From positions 3,286,001 through 3,350,000 of the forward strand of contig NZ_CP007014.1 of assembly GCF_000452705.1 (NCBI RefSeq): a stretch of 64,000 nucleotides of DNA, given 5' to 3'. Both the position numbers and the translations under genes were made by a program. This DNA comes from Pseudomonas syringae CC1557. GTDB lineage: Bacteria; Pseudomonadota; Gammaproteobacteria; Pseudomonadales; Pseudomonadaceae. Under the pieces are notes generated by a model. That model was not told where the DNA came from. It searched no databases and saw only the letters and a list, made by a program, of their open reading frames with translations. Of this stretch, positions 53,078-62,018 are shown in pieces (the first letter of the stretch is position 1; every line of letters starts with the position of its first letter).

Positions 53078-53555
53078 AAACAACGAGGTCATCGACGAAA
53101 CCTGGCACTTGCTGCCCAAGGAGACGACCTTTGAAAGCCTGTCCAACTGCGATGACCTGATTGTTCCGCTGGCGCTGTGGCGCGAGCATGCGCACGCCCT
53201 CAAGGCACGCGACGGCGGCTTGGGTGTGTGGCTGGACAGTGACGAAGAAGCCGAAGAAATCGGTGCCGATGTCGATCAGTTTCAGGTGATTGCCCTGAAC
53301 TTCCCGGCCTTCACCGACGGTCGCAGCTTCTCCAACGCCCGCCTGCTACGTGATCGTTATGGTTACAAGGGCGAGTTGCGGGCGATTGGCGATGTGCTGC
53401 GCGATCAGCTGTTCTACATGCGCCGCTGCGGTTTTGATGCCTTTGCGGTGCGTGCGGATAAAGATCCGTATGAAGCGCTGGAAGGACTGAAGGATTTTTC
53501 CGTGACGTACCAGGCTGCTGCCGATGAGCCGCTGCCGTTGTTCCGCAGGCGCTGA
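53061..53555 (+). CDS. DUF934 family protein (sulfur assimilation partner of CysI)
   Basis: 164 residues. The ATG at 53061 lies inside the end of cysI (17-bp overlap), so the two are translationally coupled. DUF934 proteins regularly follow cysI in pseudomonads and are presumed to help sulfite reduction, though the role is unproven. Conserved FPAFTDGRSFSNARLLRDRYGYKGELRAIGDVLRDQ is the family core (about 75-120). Confidence 0.9.
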   Translation: MQRIIKNNEVIDETWHLLPKETTFESLSNCDDLIVPLALWREHAHALKARDGGLGVWLDSDEEAEEIGADVDQFQVIALNFPAFTDGRSFSNARLLRDRYGYKGELRAIGDVLRDQLFYMRRCGFDAFAVRADKDPYEALEGLKDFSVTYQAAADEPLPLFRRR

Positions 53556-53597
53556 AAGGCGCCTTCATTCTCGTCACTCAGTCACATGTACAAGCCC

Positions 53598-53625
53598 CGA
53601 TGAGCCCTGAGAACAGGGCTCATCG
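53598..53625. terminator. Perfect hairpin between convergent cysI-DUF934 and sohB
   Basis: A perfect 12-bp stem (53598-53609 with 53614-53625) with an AGAA tetraloop. No T-run follows on either strand, so it could protect mRNA ends or act as a weak bidirectional terminator. Confidence 0.55.
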
Positions 53626-53666
53626 CATTGGCCGATAGGCACGGATGCCTTTCCGCCAGGCGGCGC

Positions 53667-54689
53667 TTACCAGAACCGCTGCTGAGTCAAACGTCCCCAC
53701 CACTTGTCAGCCATCTGGTCCACTGACGTGGCGGCAGCCATGCCCATGCGTTCCTGCAGGCTTTTGCGCTGAACATAGTGCAGGTGGAACACGTCAGCTT
53801 CCTTGGCACGCTCGGCCAGGTACTCGTCACTGGTCTTCAACTCGTCGACCAGCAGCTTGTCGATTGCCGCCATGCCCAGCCACACTTCGCCAGTCGCCAC
53901 TTCATCGATGGACAGTTGCGGGCGATAGCTGGCAACGAAGTTCTTGAACAGGTCGTGGGTGATGTCCAGATCCTGCTGAAATTTCTCACGACCCTTTTCG
54001 GTGTTTTCGCCAAACACGGTCAGCGTGCGCTTGTACTCACCCGCCGTAAGGACTTCGAAATCGATATCGTGTTTTTTCAACAGGCGATTCACGTTCGGCA
54101 ACTGCGCCACGACACCGATCGAGCCCAGAATCGCGAAGGGTGCGCTGATGATCTTGGTGCCGATGCAGGCCATCATGTAGCCGCCGCTAGCAGCCACCTT
54201 GTCGATGCACACGGTCAGCGGAATGCCCGCCTGACGAATACGCGCCAGCTGTGAAGAAGCCAGACCGTAGCTGTGAACCATGCCACCGCCGCTTTCCAGA
54301 CGCAGAACCACCTCGTCCCTGTCAGTGGCGAGCGTCAGCAGCGCGGTGATCTCGTGGCGCATGCTTTCAGTGGCAGACGCCTTGATGTCACCGTCGAAAT
54401 CCAGAACGTAGACACGAGACTTGGGCTCGGCCAGCTTTTTCTCTTTCTTTAGCGCCTTGCCCTGCTCCTTGCGCAGTGCCTTGAGGCGGTCTTTATCCAG
54501 CAGCGATTGCTCAAGGCGGTCACGCAGGCCTTTGTAGAAGTCATTGAGGCGCGTGACCTGCAATTGGCCGGCTGATTTGCGACGGCCCTTGCCACGCATG
54601 GACGCAATGGCAACCAGCACCACAACGATGGCGATCACCAGCGTCACGGTCCTGGCCAGAAAACTTGCGTAATCGACAACAAAATCCAC
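53667..54689 (-). CDS. sohB: Inner-membrane serine peptidase SohB (S49 family)
   Basis: 340 residues. One N-terminal TM helix (about 10-30), a cytoplasmic lysine-rich linker and a coiled segment (to about 90), then the S49 peptidase domain. Catalytic dyad S168 (KVAASGGY) and K220 (TAGEYKRTL) match E. coli SohB (S178/K230) in spacing. It belongs to the signal-peptide peptidase group. Convergent with cysI. Confidence 0.92.
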   Translation of the reverse strand: MDFVVDYASFLARTVTLVIAIVVVLVAIASMRGKGRRKSAGQLQVTRLNDFYKGLRDRLEQSLLDKDRLKALRKEQGKALKKEKKLAEPKSRVYVLDFDGDIKASATESMRHEITALLTLATDRDEVVLRLESGGGMVHSYGLASSQLARIRQAGIPLTVCIDKVAASGGYMMACIGTKIISAPFAILGSIGVVAQLPNVNRLLKKHDIDFEVLTAGEYKRTLTVFGENTEKGREKFQQDLDITHDLFKNFVASYRPQLSIDEVATGEVWLGMAAIDKLLVDELKTSDEYLAERAKEADVFHLHYVQRKSLQERMGMAAATSVDQMADKWWGRLTQQRFW

Positions 54690-54830
54690 GATTGTTCCTC
54701 ACTTGCGTTATGCCCTTACCAATCAAGGGCAGCGATGATTGCAGCATACCGGCGCCCTGTAAGGTTCACCAGCGGGCGGTCCGTAACAAACCATTAAAAC
54801 GATGATTTCAAACGAGCGTATGTTTTTTCA

Positions 54831-54858
54831 TTGACAGCTTCCCGGCATCCCTCATAAC
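54831..54858 (+). promoter_or_regulatory. Putative sigma-70 promoter of the histidine phosphatase gene
   Basis: A consensus -35 TTGACA (54831-54836), a 16-bp spacer and CATAAC (54853-54858, 4 of 6). It gives a short leader of about 28 bases before the GTG start. Confidence 0.5.
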
Positions 54859-54892
54859 CTCGCCAGACCTTCATCGTACCGAGACGACGGAC

Positions 54893-55603
54893 GTGGGCAG
54901 CATCTACCTGATACGACATGGCCAGGCCTCATTTGGTGCAGACGATTACGACGTCCTGTCGCCTGTGGGCATTCGTCAGGCGCAGGTGCTGGGCACACAC
55001 CTTGTCGATCTGGGCCTGACGTTCGACCGCTGCCTGTCGGGCAAGCTGCTTCGTCAGCAGGACACCGCCCGGCACGCACTGGCGCGGTACGCCGAGGCCG
55101 GGCACCACATACCCGTCGTCGAGACTGACAGCGCCTTCGACGAATTCGATGCCGAAGGCGTGATTCGTGCGCTGATCCCGGCCATGCTTGCTGAAGAACC
55201 CGAAGCCCTGAACATCCTGCGCAACGCCGCAGAAGATCGCGCCGGGTTTCAGCGGTTGTTTTCCCTGATTACCCGCCGCTGGCTAAGCGGCCAGCACGAT
55301 ACCGCCGGGCTGCAAAGCTGGGCGGCCTTCGTAGCGCGTGTGCAGGCAGGCCTGGACAGAATTCTGGAGACCGCAGGCCCGCATGAGCGCATTGCCGTGT
55401 TCACTTCCGGCGGCACTATCACCGCCCTGCTGCATCTGATTACCGACATGCCCGCCCAACAGGCGTTCGAGCTTCATTGGCATATCGTCAATACGTCGCT
55501 GCATCAACTCAAATTCAAAGGTAACCAGGTCAGCCTGGCTTCCTTCAACAGTTATACGCACCTGCAATTGCTGAAGACTCCGGAACTCATCACTTACCGT
55601 TAA
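54893..55603 (+). CDS. Histidine phosphatase superfamily protein
   Basis: 236 residues from a GTG at 54893. This start is chosen because the family begins a few residues before the LIRHGQAS motif and no upstream ATG fits. The catalytic histidine is H9 of the RHG motif. The following FDEFDAEGVIRALIP and TSGGTITALLH segments fit the phosphoglycerate-mutase-like fold. Substrate unknown. It heads a rightward group with an SCP2 gene. Confidence 0.88.
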   Translation: MGSIYLIRHGQASFGADDYDVLSPVGIRQAQVLGTHLVDLGLTFDRCLSGKLLRQQDTARHALARYAEAGHHIPVVETDSAFDEFDAEGVIRALIPAMLAEEPEALNILRNAAEDRAGFQRLFSLITRRWLSGQHDTAGLQSWAAFVARVQAGLDRILETAGPHERIAVFTSGGTITALLHLITDMPAQQAFELHWHIVNTSLHQLKFKGNQVSLASFNSYTHLQLLKTPELITYR

Positions 55604-55657
55604 TCCCCGTACATCGCGCCCCTGCGGACGCGTAACTCACCCTGAAAGGATCAAGAC

Positions 55658-55975
55658 ATGACCTCAGTAGACGACGCCGTGAAGACCATGCAAGCCAAGT
55701 TCAACCCAGCGGCTGCTGCCGGTCTGGACCTTGTTTTCGGCTTCAACATCACCGACGAAGACAAACACTACGCGCTGATCGTCAAGGACAGCACGTGCGA
55801 ACTGCAGGAAGGTGAAAACCCTGACGCCAACGTGACACTGGTCATGGACAGCACAACCCTGAAGGGCATCGTCAGCGGCGAAACCGACGGCATGCAGGCG
55901 TTCATGGGTGGCAAACTGCGCGCCGAAGGCGACATGATGCTGGCCATGAAGCTCAGCGAGCTGTTTCCGGTATAA
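55658..55975 (+). CDS. SCP2 sterol-carrier-domain protein
   Basis: 105 residues, a single SCP2 lipid-binding domain (about 5-100), with DANVTLVMDSTTLKGIVSGETDGMQAFMGGKLRAEGDMMLAMKL as its core. Such domains bind acyl-CoAs or lipids. It is 55 bp downstream of the phosphatase gene and ends at a strong terminator. AAGGA precedes the ATG. Confidence 0.88.
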   Translation: MTSVDDAVKTMQAKFNPAAAAGLDLVFGFNITDEDKHYALIVKDSTCELQEGENPDANVTLVMDSTTLKGIVSGETDGMQAFMGGKLRAEGDMMLAMKLSELFPV

Positions 55976-55996
55976 AAGCCCGGTACGTTGCACCAT

Positions 55997-56025
55997 AACC
56001 GAAGCTGACCGCTTCGGTTTTTTTT
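55997..56025 (+). terminator. Rho-independent terminator after the SCP2 gene
   Basis: A perfect 9-bp stem AACCGAAGC/GCTTCGGTT (55997-56005 with 56011-56019), a 5-base loop and a run of eight T. Confidence 0.95.
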
Positions 56026-56111
56026 GGCCTGCCTGAACAGGGATCAGGGCTACTGATTGCCCGGCAACACGCTGACCTATAAGGCTGTTACGCAGTTGCT
56101 GGCAGGCGGGG

Positions 56112-56136
56112 GAATCATTAGATTAGTCAATGATTC
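56112..56136 (+). promoter_or_regulatory. Operator-like inverted repeat upstream of the APH-SDR pair
   Basis: A perfect 8-bp inverted repeat GAATCATT (56112-56119) and AATGATTC (56129-56136) with a 9-base spacer, 32 bp before the ATG at 56168. CATAAT (56145-56150) may be the -10 box, so a bound repressor would block initiation. The regulator is unknown. Confidence 0.55.
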
Positions 56137-56167
56137 TATCGGACCATAATAAGCGCAAGGGATAGAC

Positions 56168-57235
56168 ATGGCACTGACCGATCAATCCACCGAGATTCGT
56201 CCAGGCGAAGAACTGGACGTTTCCATCATTGATCCGTATTTGAAGGCGCATATCCCGGCGCTGGACGGCACCCCGATCATCAGCCAGTTTCCTGGCGGCG
56301 CGTCAAACCTGACTTACCTGATCCAGTATCCTGACAGAGAGCTGGTGCTGCGCCGTCCGCCCTTCGGGCACAAGGCCAGGTCAGCGCACGACATGGGCCG
56401 CGAGTATCGAATCCTCAACCAGCTCAAGGACGCCTTTCCCTATTGCCCGCAGGCTTACCTGCACTGCACCGATCCATCGGTGATCGGCTCGGATTTCTAC
56501 GTCATGCAGCGCGTCAAGGGTGTCATTCTGCGCTCCGACCTGCCGCCGCAGCTGGGCCTGAGTGCGCAGCAGACAGAAGATTTGTGCAAGGGCTTCATCG
56601 ACAAACTGGTAGACCTGCATAAAGTCGACTATCAGGCGTGCAGGCTGGGTGATCTGGGAAAACCGCAGGGGTATGTGCAGCGACAGATTAGCGGCTGGTC
56701 CGAACGCTACGAAAAAGCCATGACTCCGGACGCTCCGGCCTGGGAGCAAGTCAAGGCCTGGCTGGTAGCGAAAATGCCTGCCGACTCGCCTATCTCAAGC
56801 ATCGTGCACAACGACTATCGCTTCGACAATGTGATCCTCGACCCGGAGAACCCGATGCGCATCATCGGCGTTCTGGACTGGGAACTGACCACCCTGGGTG
56901 ATCCACTGATGGATCTGGGCAACACCCTCGCCTACTGGATTCAGGCAGACGATCCTGCCCCCGTGCAGTTGATGCGCCGTCAGCCGAGCAATGCGCCCGG
57001 CATGCTGACACGGCAGGCGTTCGTCGATTACTACGCCGAACGCGCGGGCATCCGCATCGACAATTTCGACTTTTACTACACCTACGGCCTGTTTCGTCTG
57101 GCCGGTATCGTGCAACAGATCTATTACCGTTTCTTTCATGGCCAGACTCAGGACAAACGCTTCGCCCAGTTCATTCACATGAACAGGCTGCTGGAGCAAA
57201 TGAGCCTGGCGGTGATCGCCAAATCCAGCCTTTGA
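56168..57235 (+). CDS. APH-like phosphotransferase, ACAD10/11 N-terminal type
   Basis: 355 residues. The aminoglycoside-phosphotransferase fold shows an N-lobe with FPGGASNLTYLIQYPDRELVLRR and a catalytic HNDYRFDNVILDP loop followed by LDWELTTLGDP (Mg binding). This clade corresponds to the kinase half of human ACAD10/11 and of bacterial LvaA-type enzymes, which phosphorylate 4-hydroxyacyl-CoAs and not antibiotics. It heads a two-gene operon with an SDR gene 23 bp downstream. Confidence 0.88.
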   Translation: MALTDQSTEIRPGEELDVSIIDPYLKAHIPALDGTPIISQFPGGASNLTYLIQYPDRELVLRRPPFGHKARSAHDMGREYRILNQLKDAFPYCPQAYLHCTDPSVIGSDFYVMQRVKGVILRSDLPPQLGLSAQQTEDLCKGFIDKLVDLHKVDYQACRLGDLGKPQGYVQRQISGWSERYEKAMTPDAPAWEQVKAWLVAKMPADSPISSIVHNDYRFDNVILDPENPMRIIGVLDWELTTLGDPLMDLGNTLAYWIQADDPAPVQLMRRQPSNAPGMLTRQAFVDYYAERAGIRIDNFDFYYTYGLFRLAGIVQQIYYRFFHGQTQDKRFAQFIHMNRLLEQMSLAVIAKSSL

Positions 57236-57258
57236 CGGCGCCAAGATCAGGAACTGAT

Positions 57259-58026
57259 ATGTCCAGAACCCAGCTTTTCGACCTCGACGGTAAAATCGCC
57301 TTCGTTTCAGGCGCCAGCCGCGGTATCGGCGAGGCCATTGCCAGACTGCTTGCCCAGCAAGGCGCGCACGTTATTGTTTCAAGCCGCAAGCTCGACAGCT
57401 GCCAGGCGGTCGCTGATGCAATCACTGCCGAGGGCGGCCAGGCCACGGCAATGGCCTGCCACATCGGCGAAATGGAGCAGATAACCAGCGTATTTACGCA
57501 GGTTCGCCAGCAGTTCGGCCGGTTGGACATTCTGGTCAACAACGCCGCCACCAACCCGCAATTCTGCAACGTGCTGGACACTGACCTCAGTGCCTTCCAG
57601 AAGACCGTGGACGTGAACATCCGTGGCTATTTTTTCATGTCTGTCGAAGCAGGCAAGCTGATGCGGGAAAGCGGCGGTGGCAGCATCATCAACGTCGCGT
57701 CGATCAATGCGGTGTCGCCGGGAGCCTATCAGGGGGTCTACTCGATGACCAAAGCCGCGGTGGTCAACATGACCAAAGTGTTTGCCAAGGAGTGCGCAGA
57801 GTTCGGTATTCGCTGCAACGCCTTGTTGCCAGGACTGACCGACACCAAATTCGCCTCGGCGCTGGTCAAAAACGACGCCATTCTTAGCCTTGCCCTTTCG
57901 CAGATTCCCCTGAAACGCGTCGCGGCACCCAGTGAAATGGCTGGCGCGGTACTGTATCTCGCGAGCGAAGCGTCCAGCTATACCACGGGAGTAGCGTTGA
58001 ATGTCGATGGCGGATTTCTGTCCTGA
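57259..58026 (+). CDS. SDR family oxidoreductase
   Basis: 255 residues from the ATG at 57259 with AGGA upstream. Classical SDR motifs: SGASRGIG (17-24), NNAA (94-97), catalytic serine at about 148, YSMTK giving Y161 and K165, and a C-terminal TGVALNVDGG. Co-transcribed with the APH-like kinase, so a hydroxyacyl- or ketoacyl-CoA substrate is likely. Typical of dehydrogenases that work with acyl-CoA catabolism. Confidence 0.9.
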   Translation: MSRTQLFDLDGKIAFVSGASRGIGEAIARLLAQQGAHVIVSSRKLDSCQAVADAITAEGGQATAMACHIGEMEQITSVFTQVRQQFGRLDILVNNAATNPQFCNVLDTDLSAFQKTVDVNIRGYFFMSVEAGKLMRESGGGSIINVASINAVSPGAYQGVYSMTKAAVVNMTKVFAKECAEFGIRCNALLPGLTDTKFASALVKNDAILSLALSQIPLKRVAAPSEMAGAVLYLASEASSYTTGVALNVDGGFLS

Positions 58027-58093
58027 TCAATACCCACTCAAGATAATGAATTAATTTTCCATTATTAATTTAATTGGAATATATTTTCCGCAT

Positions 58094-58114
58094 AACAACA
58101 ATCCTTTCTGGAGA
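58094..58114 (+). promoter_or_regulatory. Canonical Crc/Hfq motif upstream of the Gfo/Idh/MocA gene
   Basis: AACAACAA (58094-58101) lies 7 bases before the Shine-Dalgarno TGGAGA (58109-58114) and 18 bases before the ATG. It is the textbook CA motif of catabolite-repressed Pseudomonas mRNAs. The surrounding DNA is AT-rich. Confidence 0.6.
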
Positions 58115-58119
58115 CTGTC

Positions 58120-59271
58120 ATGCGGGAAAACCATCCTTCTGTTGCTTTACCGGAACTGGGCATCGGCCTGATCGGCACCGGCTTCATGGGCCGAGCCCAT
58201 GCGCTGGCGTTCGGCAATGCCAACGCAGCCCTTGAGCTGCCAGCCCGCATTCGGCTGGTGGCAGTGGCCGACTCTGACAGCGTGCGAGCCGAGCACTGCG
58301 CGCAGGCATGGGGCTTCGATCGCAGCCATGCTGACTGGAAGCAACTGATCCAGGATCCTCACGTGCAGATCGTCGCGATCACCACGCCCAACCATTTGCA
58401 TTACCCCATGGCCATGGCCGCCATCGCTGCGGGCAAGGCGGTTTACTGCGAAAAGCCGCTGGCGGTCAGTCTGGCTGAGGCCGATGAAATGCGCCTCAGT
58501 GCCAAAGCGGCCGGCGTAGTGACCAAAGTCGGTTACAACTATCAGCACAACCCGATGATCGGACTGGCCAAAGACCTGATCGACGCGGGCGAACTGGGCG
58601 ATATCGTCAGCTTTCAGGGTGAGTTCAGCGAAGACTTCATGGGCAACCCGGCATCTCCCTGGTCATGGCGCTGCGATGCCGCGCACGCAGGCGGCGCACT
58701 GGCTGATCTGGGCAGTCATTTGCTGGGCATGGCGCGTTATCTGGTGGGCGATGTCGAAGCAGTCTGCGCCGATTGCAGCACCGTACACCGCCAGCGTCCC
58801 GCCAGTTCGGGCAGCCACGAAATGCGCACCATCGCAGTCGACGACCAGACGCATGCACTGCTGCGCTTTACCAACGGCGCGCGCGGGACCTTCAGCAGCA
58901 GTTGGCTCAAGCACGGTTACAAGAATCACTTGAGTTTTGAAATCAGCGGCACCCTTGGCACCCTGACATTTGATCAGGAGCGCTTGAACGAATTACGCGT
59001 TTATCGGGCAGGCGCATCGGGCCGCGATGGTTTTCAGCGTCTGCTGGCAGGCCCCGCCCAGCCCGGTTATGCCGCCTTCTGCCCCGCCCCCGGTCATCAA
59101 CTGGGTTACAACGAGCTCAAGGCACTTGAAGTACAGGCGCTGATTCAGGCGGTATGCGGGCATAGCAGCCGTGGTCCCGACTTCGAAGAGGCCTGGCAGA
59201 TCGAACGCCTGGCGACGGCCATCCGCTGTGCGGCGGCCGAGCAACGCTGGGTCGCTCTTGAAGATATCTGA
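58120..59271 (+). CDS. Gfo/Idh/MocA family oxidoreductase
   Basis: 383 residues. N-terminal Rossmann domain with GIGLIGTGFMGRAHA (14-28) and the EKPLAV signature (near residue 112), then a C-terminal alpha/beta domain. Family members oxidise sugars, inositols or sugar amines. The SWRCDAAHAGGALADLGSHLLGMARYLVGD part is typical of substrate-binding strands. It stands alone after the SDR gene with its own leader, which carries a Crc/Hfq motif. Confidence 0.9.
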   Translation: MRENHPSVALPELGIGLIGTGFMGRAHALAFGNANAALELPARIRLVAVADSDSVRAEHCAQAWGFDRSHADWKQLIQDPHVQIVAITTPNHLHYPMAMAAIAAGKAVYCEKPLAVSLAEADEMRLSAKAAGVVTKVGYNYQHNPMIGLAKDLIDAGELGDIVSFQGEFSEDFMGNPASPWSWRCDAAHAGGALADLGSHLLGMARYLVGDVEAVCADCSTVHRQRPASSGSHEMRTIAVDDQTHALLRFTNGARGTFSSSWLKHGYKNHLSFEISGTLGTLTFDQERLNELRVYRAGASGRDGFQRLLAGPAQPGYAAFCPAPGHQLGYNELKALEVQALIQAVCGHSSRGPDFEEAWQIERLATAIRCAAAEQRWVALEDI

Positions 59272-59364
59272 CTTCCTGAGAGGGCTGGCGAGGGTTAGAA
59301 TGCGCCACGTTCCGGCAGCTCTTTCTGCCTCTTGCCGCTTTTCTCTCTATAAGCCCCTCTCGTC

Positions 59365-60144
59365 ATGCCATTTGAACTCAGCGTCGACCTGACCACCCTC
59401 GCCATCCTTGCCGTCGTGGCCTTTTTAGCGGGCTTCATCGACGCCATTGCGGGCGGCGGCGGATTGCTCACGACACCGGCGCTCATGACGGCCGGGCTGC
59501 CACCGCATCTGGTGCTGGGAACCAACAAGCTCAGTTCGACCTTCGGCTCGGCCACGGCCAGCTTCACGTTCTACCGGCGCAAGCTGTTTCATCCACGCCA
59601 GTGGGTGCATGCCATAGTCGGGACCGCTGTCGGCGCGGCCATCGGCGCTGTCATAGCCCATTATCTGCCTGCCGAATGGCTGAACCAGATGCTGCCGGTG
59701 ATTGTGTTCGGCTGCGGGCTGTACCTGCTGTTTGGTGGTACGCCCAAGGCGCCACTGGACAGCGACGCGCCGATCAAAAAGAAATGGCAGTTACCACAGG
59801 GCCTGGGGCTGGGTTTTTATGACGGCGTCGCCGGACCGGGCACCGGCGCTTTCTGGACAGTCAGTACGCTGCTGCTGTACCCGGTGGATCTGGTCAAGGC
59901 CAGCGGCGTGGCGCGCAGCATGAACTTCGTCAGCAATGCGGTGGCGCTGTCAGTGTTCATGTTTTCCGGTCAGGTGGATTACATCATCGGCCTCAGCATG
60001 GGCCTGGCAGTCATGCTCGGCGCCTACTTTGGCGCAGGAACCGCTATCAAGGGCGGCGCCAAATTCATCCGCCCGGTGTTCATTACCGTCGTGCTCGGGC
60101 TGACCGTGCGTCTAGCCTGGCAGCACTGGTTCGGCGGTGCCTGA
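59365..60144 (+). CDS. TauE/SafE-family membrane exporter
   Basis: 259 residues, eight or so TM helices, with the family's inverted repeat: [15 protein letters not shown] near residue 26 and the second-half [12 protein letters not shown] near residue 151. Members export sulfoacetate, sulfite or related organic anions. Its 3' end overlaps the convergent nudC gene by 33 bp. Substrate not predictable. Confidence 0.9.
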   Translation: MPFELSVDLTTLAILAVVAFLAGFIDAIAGGGGLLTTPALMTAGLPPHLVLGTNKLSSTFGSATASFTFYRRKLFHPRQWVHAIVGTAVGAAIGAVIAHYLPAEWLNQMLPVIVFGCGLYLLFGGTPKAPLDSDAPIKKKWQLPQGLGLGFYDGVAGPGTGAFWTVSTLLLYPVDLVKASGVARSMNFVSNAVALSVFMFSGQVDYIIGLSMGLAVMLGAYFGAGTAIKGGAKFIRPVFITVVLGLTVRLAWQHWFGGA

Positions 60145-60948
60145 GCGCTGTGACAGGTAGGCTTCGATCAGATAGCGGGCGATAGAGCGGTTGGCCGGCA
60201 GTGCTGGCAGATCATCGATATGAAACCAGCGCGCGTCCTCGATCTCTTCTTCCTGCGGCACGATGTCGCCGCTGTCGTATTCGGCATGAAAGCCCAGCAT
60301 CATCGAGTGCGGAAACGGCCAGCACTGACTGCCCAGGTACTTCAGATTCTTGATCCTGACCTGCACCTCTTCCATCACTTCACGGTGTACGCACTCTTCC
60401 GCTGACTCACCGGGTTCTACAAAACCGGCCAGCGCGCTGTACATGCCGGTGACGAAGCGCGGCGAACGGGCCAGCAGAATTTCATCGCCACGGGTAACCA
60501 GCACGATCATGCTTGGAGAAATACGCGGATACAGACGCAGTTTGTCGTGCGCGCAGTACATCGCCCGTTCGCCGGGGATCTGCACCGTCGGCCGGCCACA
60601 GGCGCCACAGAATCGATGCTCTCTGGCCCATGTGCTGACCTGTGCAGCGTACCCAAGCATCTGAAATATGGCGAAGTCGCCTTCCATCATGAACTGGCGC
60701 AAGCCCTGCCAGGCGCAGCCCTCGACCGCGACGCACTCCTCCAGCACCAGCAAATACACAGGCTCGCCGTCCAGATAACCGATGCCATGCTCGCTCTGCA
60801 CCGGCAGGTTCAGCCTGCTCAGCCAGGCTCTGGGAAACATCACGCCATTGGCGTCGAGCAGGAAGCCCTGATCGCTATGGACCACGGCCAGCCCCTCTTT
60901 GGCCTCGACATCCAGAACTGCTGTAGTCCAACGCACCGGGCGCGTCAT
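60112..60948 (-). CDS. nudC: NADH pyrophosphatase NudC (Nudix)
   Basis: 278 residues from the ATG at 60948 with AAGGAG 7 bases upstream. An N-terminal domain, zinc ribbon (RFCGACG then MYCAHD), and Nudix box [21 protein letters not shown]. The downstream [14 protein letters not shown] is the NudC signature, with C in place of the usual P. The fourth zinc cysteine seen in E. coli (C-x2-C) is replaced by aspartate (CAHD), a point to check. It hydrolyses NAD(H) and removes NAD caps from RNA in other bacteria. Confidence 0.9.
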   Translation of the reverse strand: MTRPVRWTTAVLDVEAKEGLAVVHSDQGFLLDANGVMFPRAWLSRLNLPVQSEHGIGYLDGEPVYLLVLEECVAVEGCAWQGLRQFMMEGDFAIFQMLGYAAQVSTWAREHRFCGACGRPTVQIPGERAMYCAHDKLRLYPRISPSMIVLVTRGDEILLARSPRFVTGMYSALAGFVEPGESAEECVHREVMEEVQVRIKNLKYLGSQCWPFPHSMMLGFHAEYDSGDIVPQEEEIEDARWFHIDDLPALPANRSIARYLIEAYLSQRSGTAEPVLPG

Positions 60949-60987
60949 GGAAAAACTCCTTTGTCTGCACACAAACATTGTGCTGCT

Positions 60988-61800
60988 TTAATTATCGAAT
61001 ACCGGCTTCTGCTTGCTCATGTGCGCAACCATCGCCAATTTGAGATCGGGCGATTGCAACATGGCGGCGTTCCAGATGGCAACGTGTTCGAGCCCATCTT
61101 CGACCCGGTGATCACGCATATAGCTGATCATCTGCTTGGTACCTTCGATGGCGATCGGTGACTTGCCTGCGATTTCCCGCGCCAGCGCAAATACACCCTC
61201 CAACAGACCTGCATGATCATCGAAGGTGCAATTGACCAGTCCGATTCGCTGCGCCTCTTCGGCACCGACAGTGCGTCCGGTATAGGCCAGCTCGCGCAAC
61301 ATGCCATCGCCAATAATCCGCGGCAGACGCTGCAAGGTACCGACATCGGCAGCCATGCCCATATCGATTTCACGAATCGCGAATTGCGCATCGGCAGCGG
61401 CGTAGCGCATGTCACAGGCCGAGATCAGATCGATGGCGCCGCCCAGGCAATAGCCCTGAATGGCAGCCAGCACCGGCTTGCGACAATGGTCGACGGCGGT
61501 AAACGAAGCCTGCATGTCGAGGATCTTGCGCCTGAGCAGTCGCGCATTGCGGCCTGCGTCGTCGCCCATCTGGTTAGCGACTGAAGCCAGCAATGCCAGA
61601 TCGATACCTGAAGAGAAGTGCTTGCCAGCGCCGCTCAGCACCACGACGCGAACCTCATCGTTGCGCTCTATCCAGTCGAATATCTCGATAATTTCGGTCC
61701 AGAATGCCGCGTTCATGGCATTGACCTTGTCAGCCCTGTTGATCTGCACATGAGCAATGCAGTCGGCCAGTTCGACCTTGAAGGCCTGGTAATTGAGCAT
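60988..61800 (-). CDS. Crotonase family, delta3,5-delta2,4-dienoyl-CoA isomerase-like
   Basis: 270 residues. Oxyanion-hole segments HFSSGIDLALL and GYCLGGAIDLISACDMRYA are present. The stretch EIDMGMAADVGTLQRLPRIIG is characteristic of ECH1-type dienoyl-CoA isomerases (acidic residues at E and D positions), setting it apart from plain enoyl-CoA hydratases. It would help beta-oxidation of unsaturated fatty acids. It lies leftward beside nudC, with about 40 bp between them. Confidence 0.88.
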   Translation of the reverse strand: MLNYQAFKVELADCIAHVQINRADKVNAMNAAFWTEIIEIFDWIERNDEVRVVVLSGAGKHFSSGIDLALLASVANQMGDDAGRNARLLRRKILDMQASFTAVDHCRKPVLAAIQGYCLGGAIDLISACDMRYAAADAQFAIREIDMGMAADVGTLQRLPRIIGDGMLRELAYTGRTVGAEEAQRIGLVNCTFDDHAGLLEGVFALAREIAGKSPIAIEGTKQMISYMRDHRVEDGLEHVAIWNAAMLQSPDLKLAMVAHMSKQKPVFDN

Positions 61801-61916
61801 CGCGTCATCCTTAAACAGGTCAAAGCCCGGAAGAGAAACTATAACAACACCACTATAACTATCGTAAGCAGACTGAACTGACTTTTTCCGGACCCTGAAC
61901 CACTCATTTGAATAGC

Positions 61917-61969
61917 TATAATCGCAACAACAACCACAAATAGTGTGAACCGCCAGTACATAGGGCGGT
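61917..61969 (+). promoter_or_regulatory. Promoter and structured leader of the KaiC-like gene
   Basis: A perfect -10 TATAAT (61917-61922) in the RpoS-style context GCTATAAT, with no good -35. The transcript would start near AACAACAACC (61926-61935), which includes a Crc/Hfq motif, and then form a 6-bp hairpin ACCGCC/GGCGGT (61949-61954 with 61964-61969). The leader is about 90 bases. Confidence 0.5.
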
Positions 61970-62018
61970 CCAGAGTTAAGCGGTAATAAAACCTACATGG
62001 GTTATCAGAGGGCGATAC

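Noticed and set aside
51272..53203. A 643-codon ORF antisense to cysI
   Set aside because: Composition artefact; cysI carries all catalytic cysteines in the forward frame.
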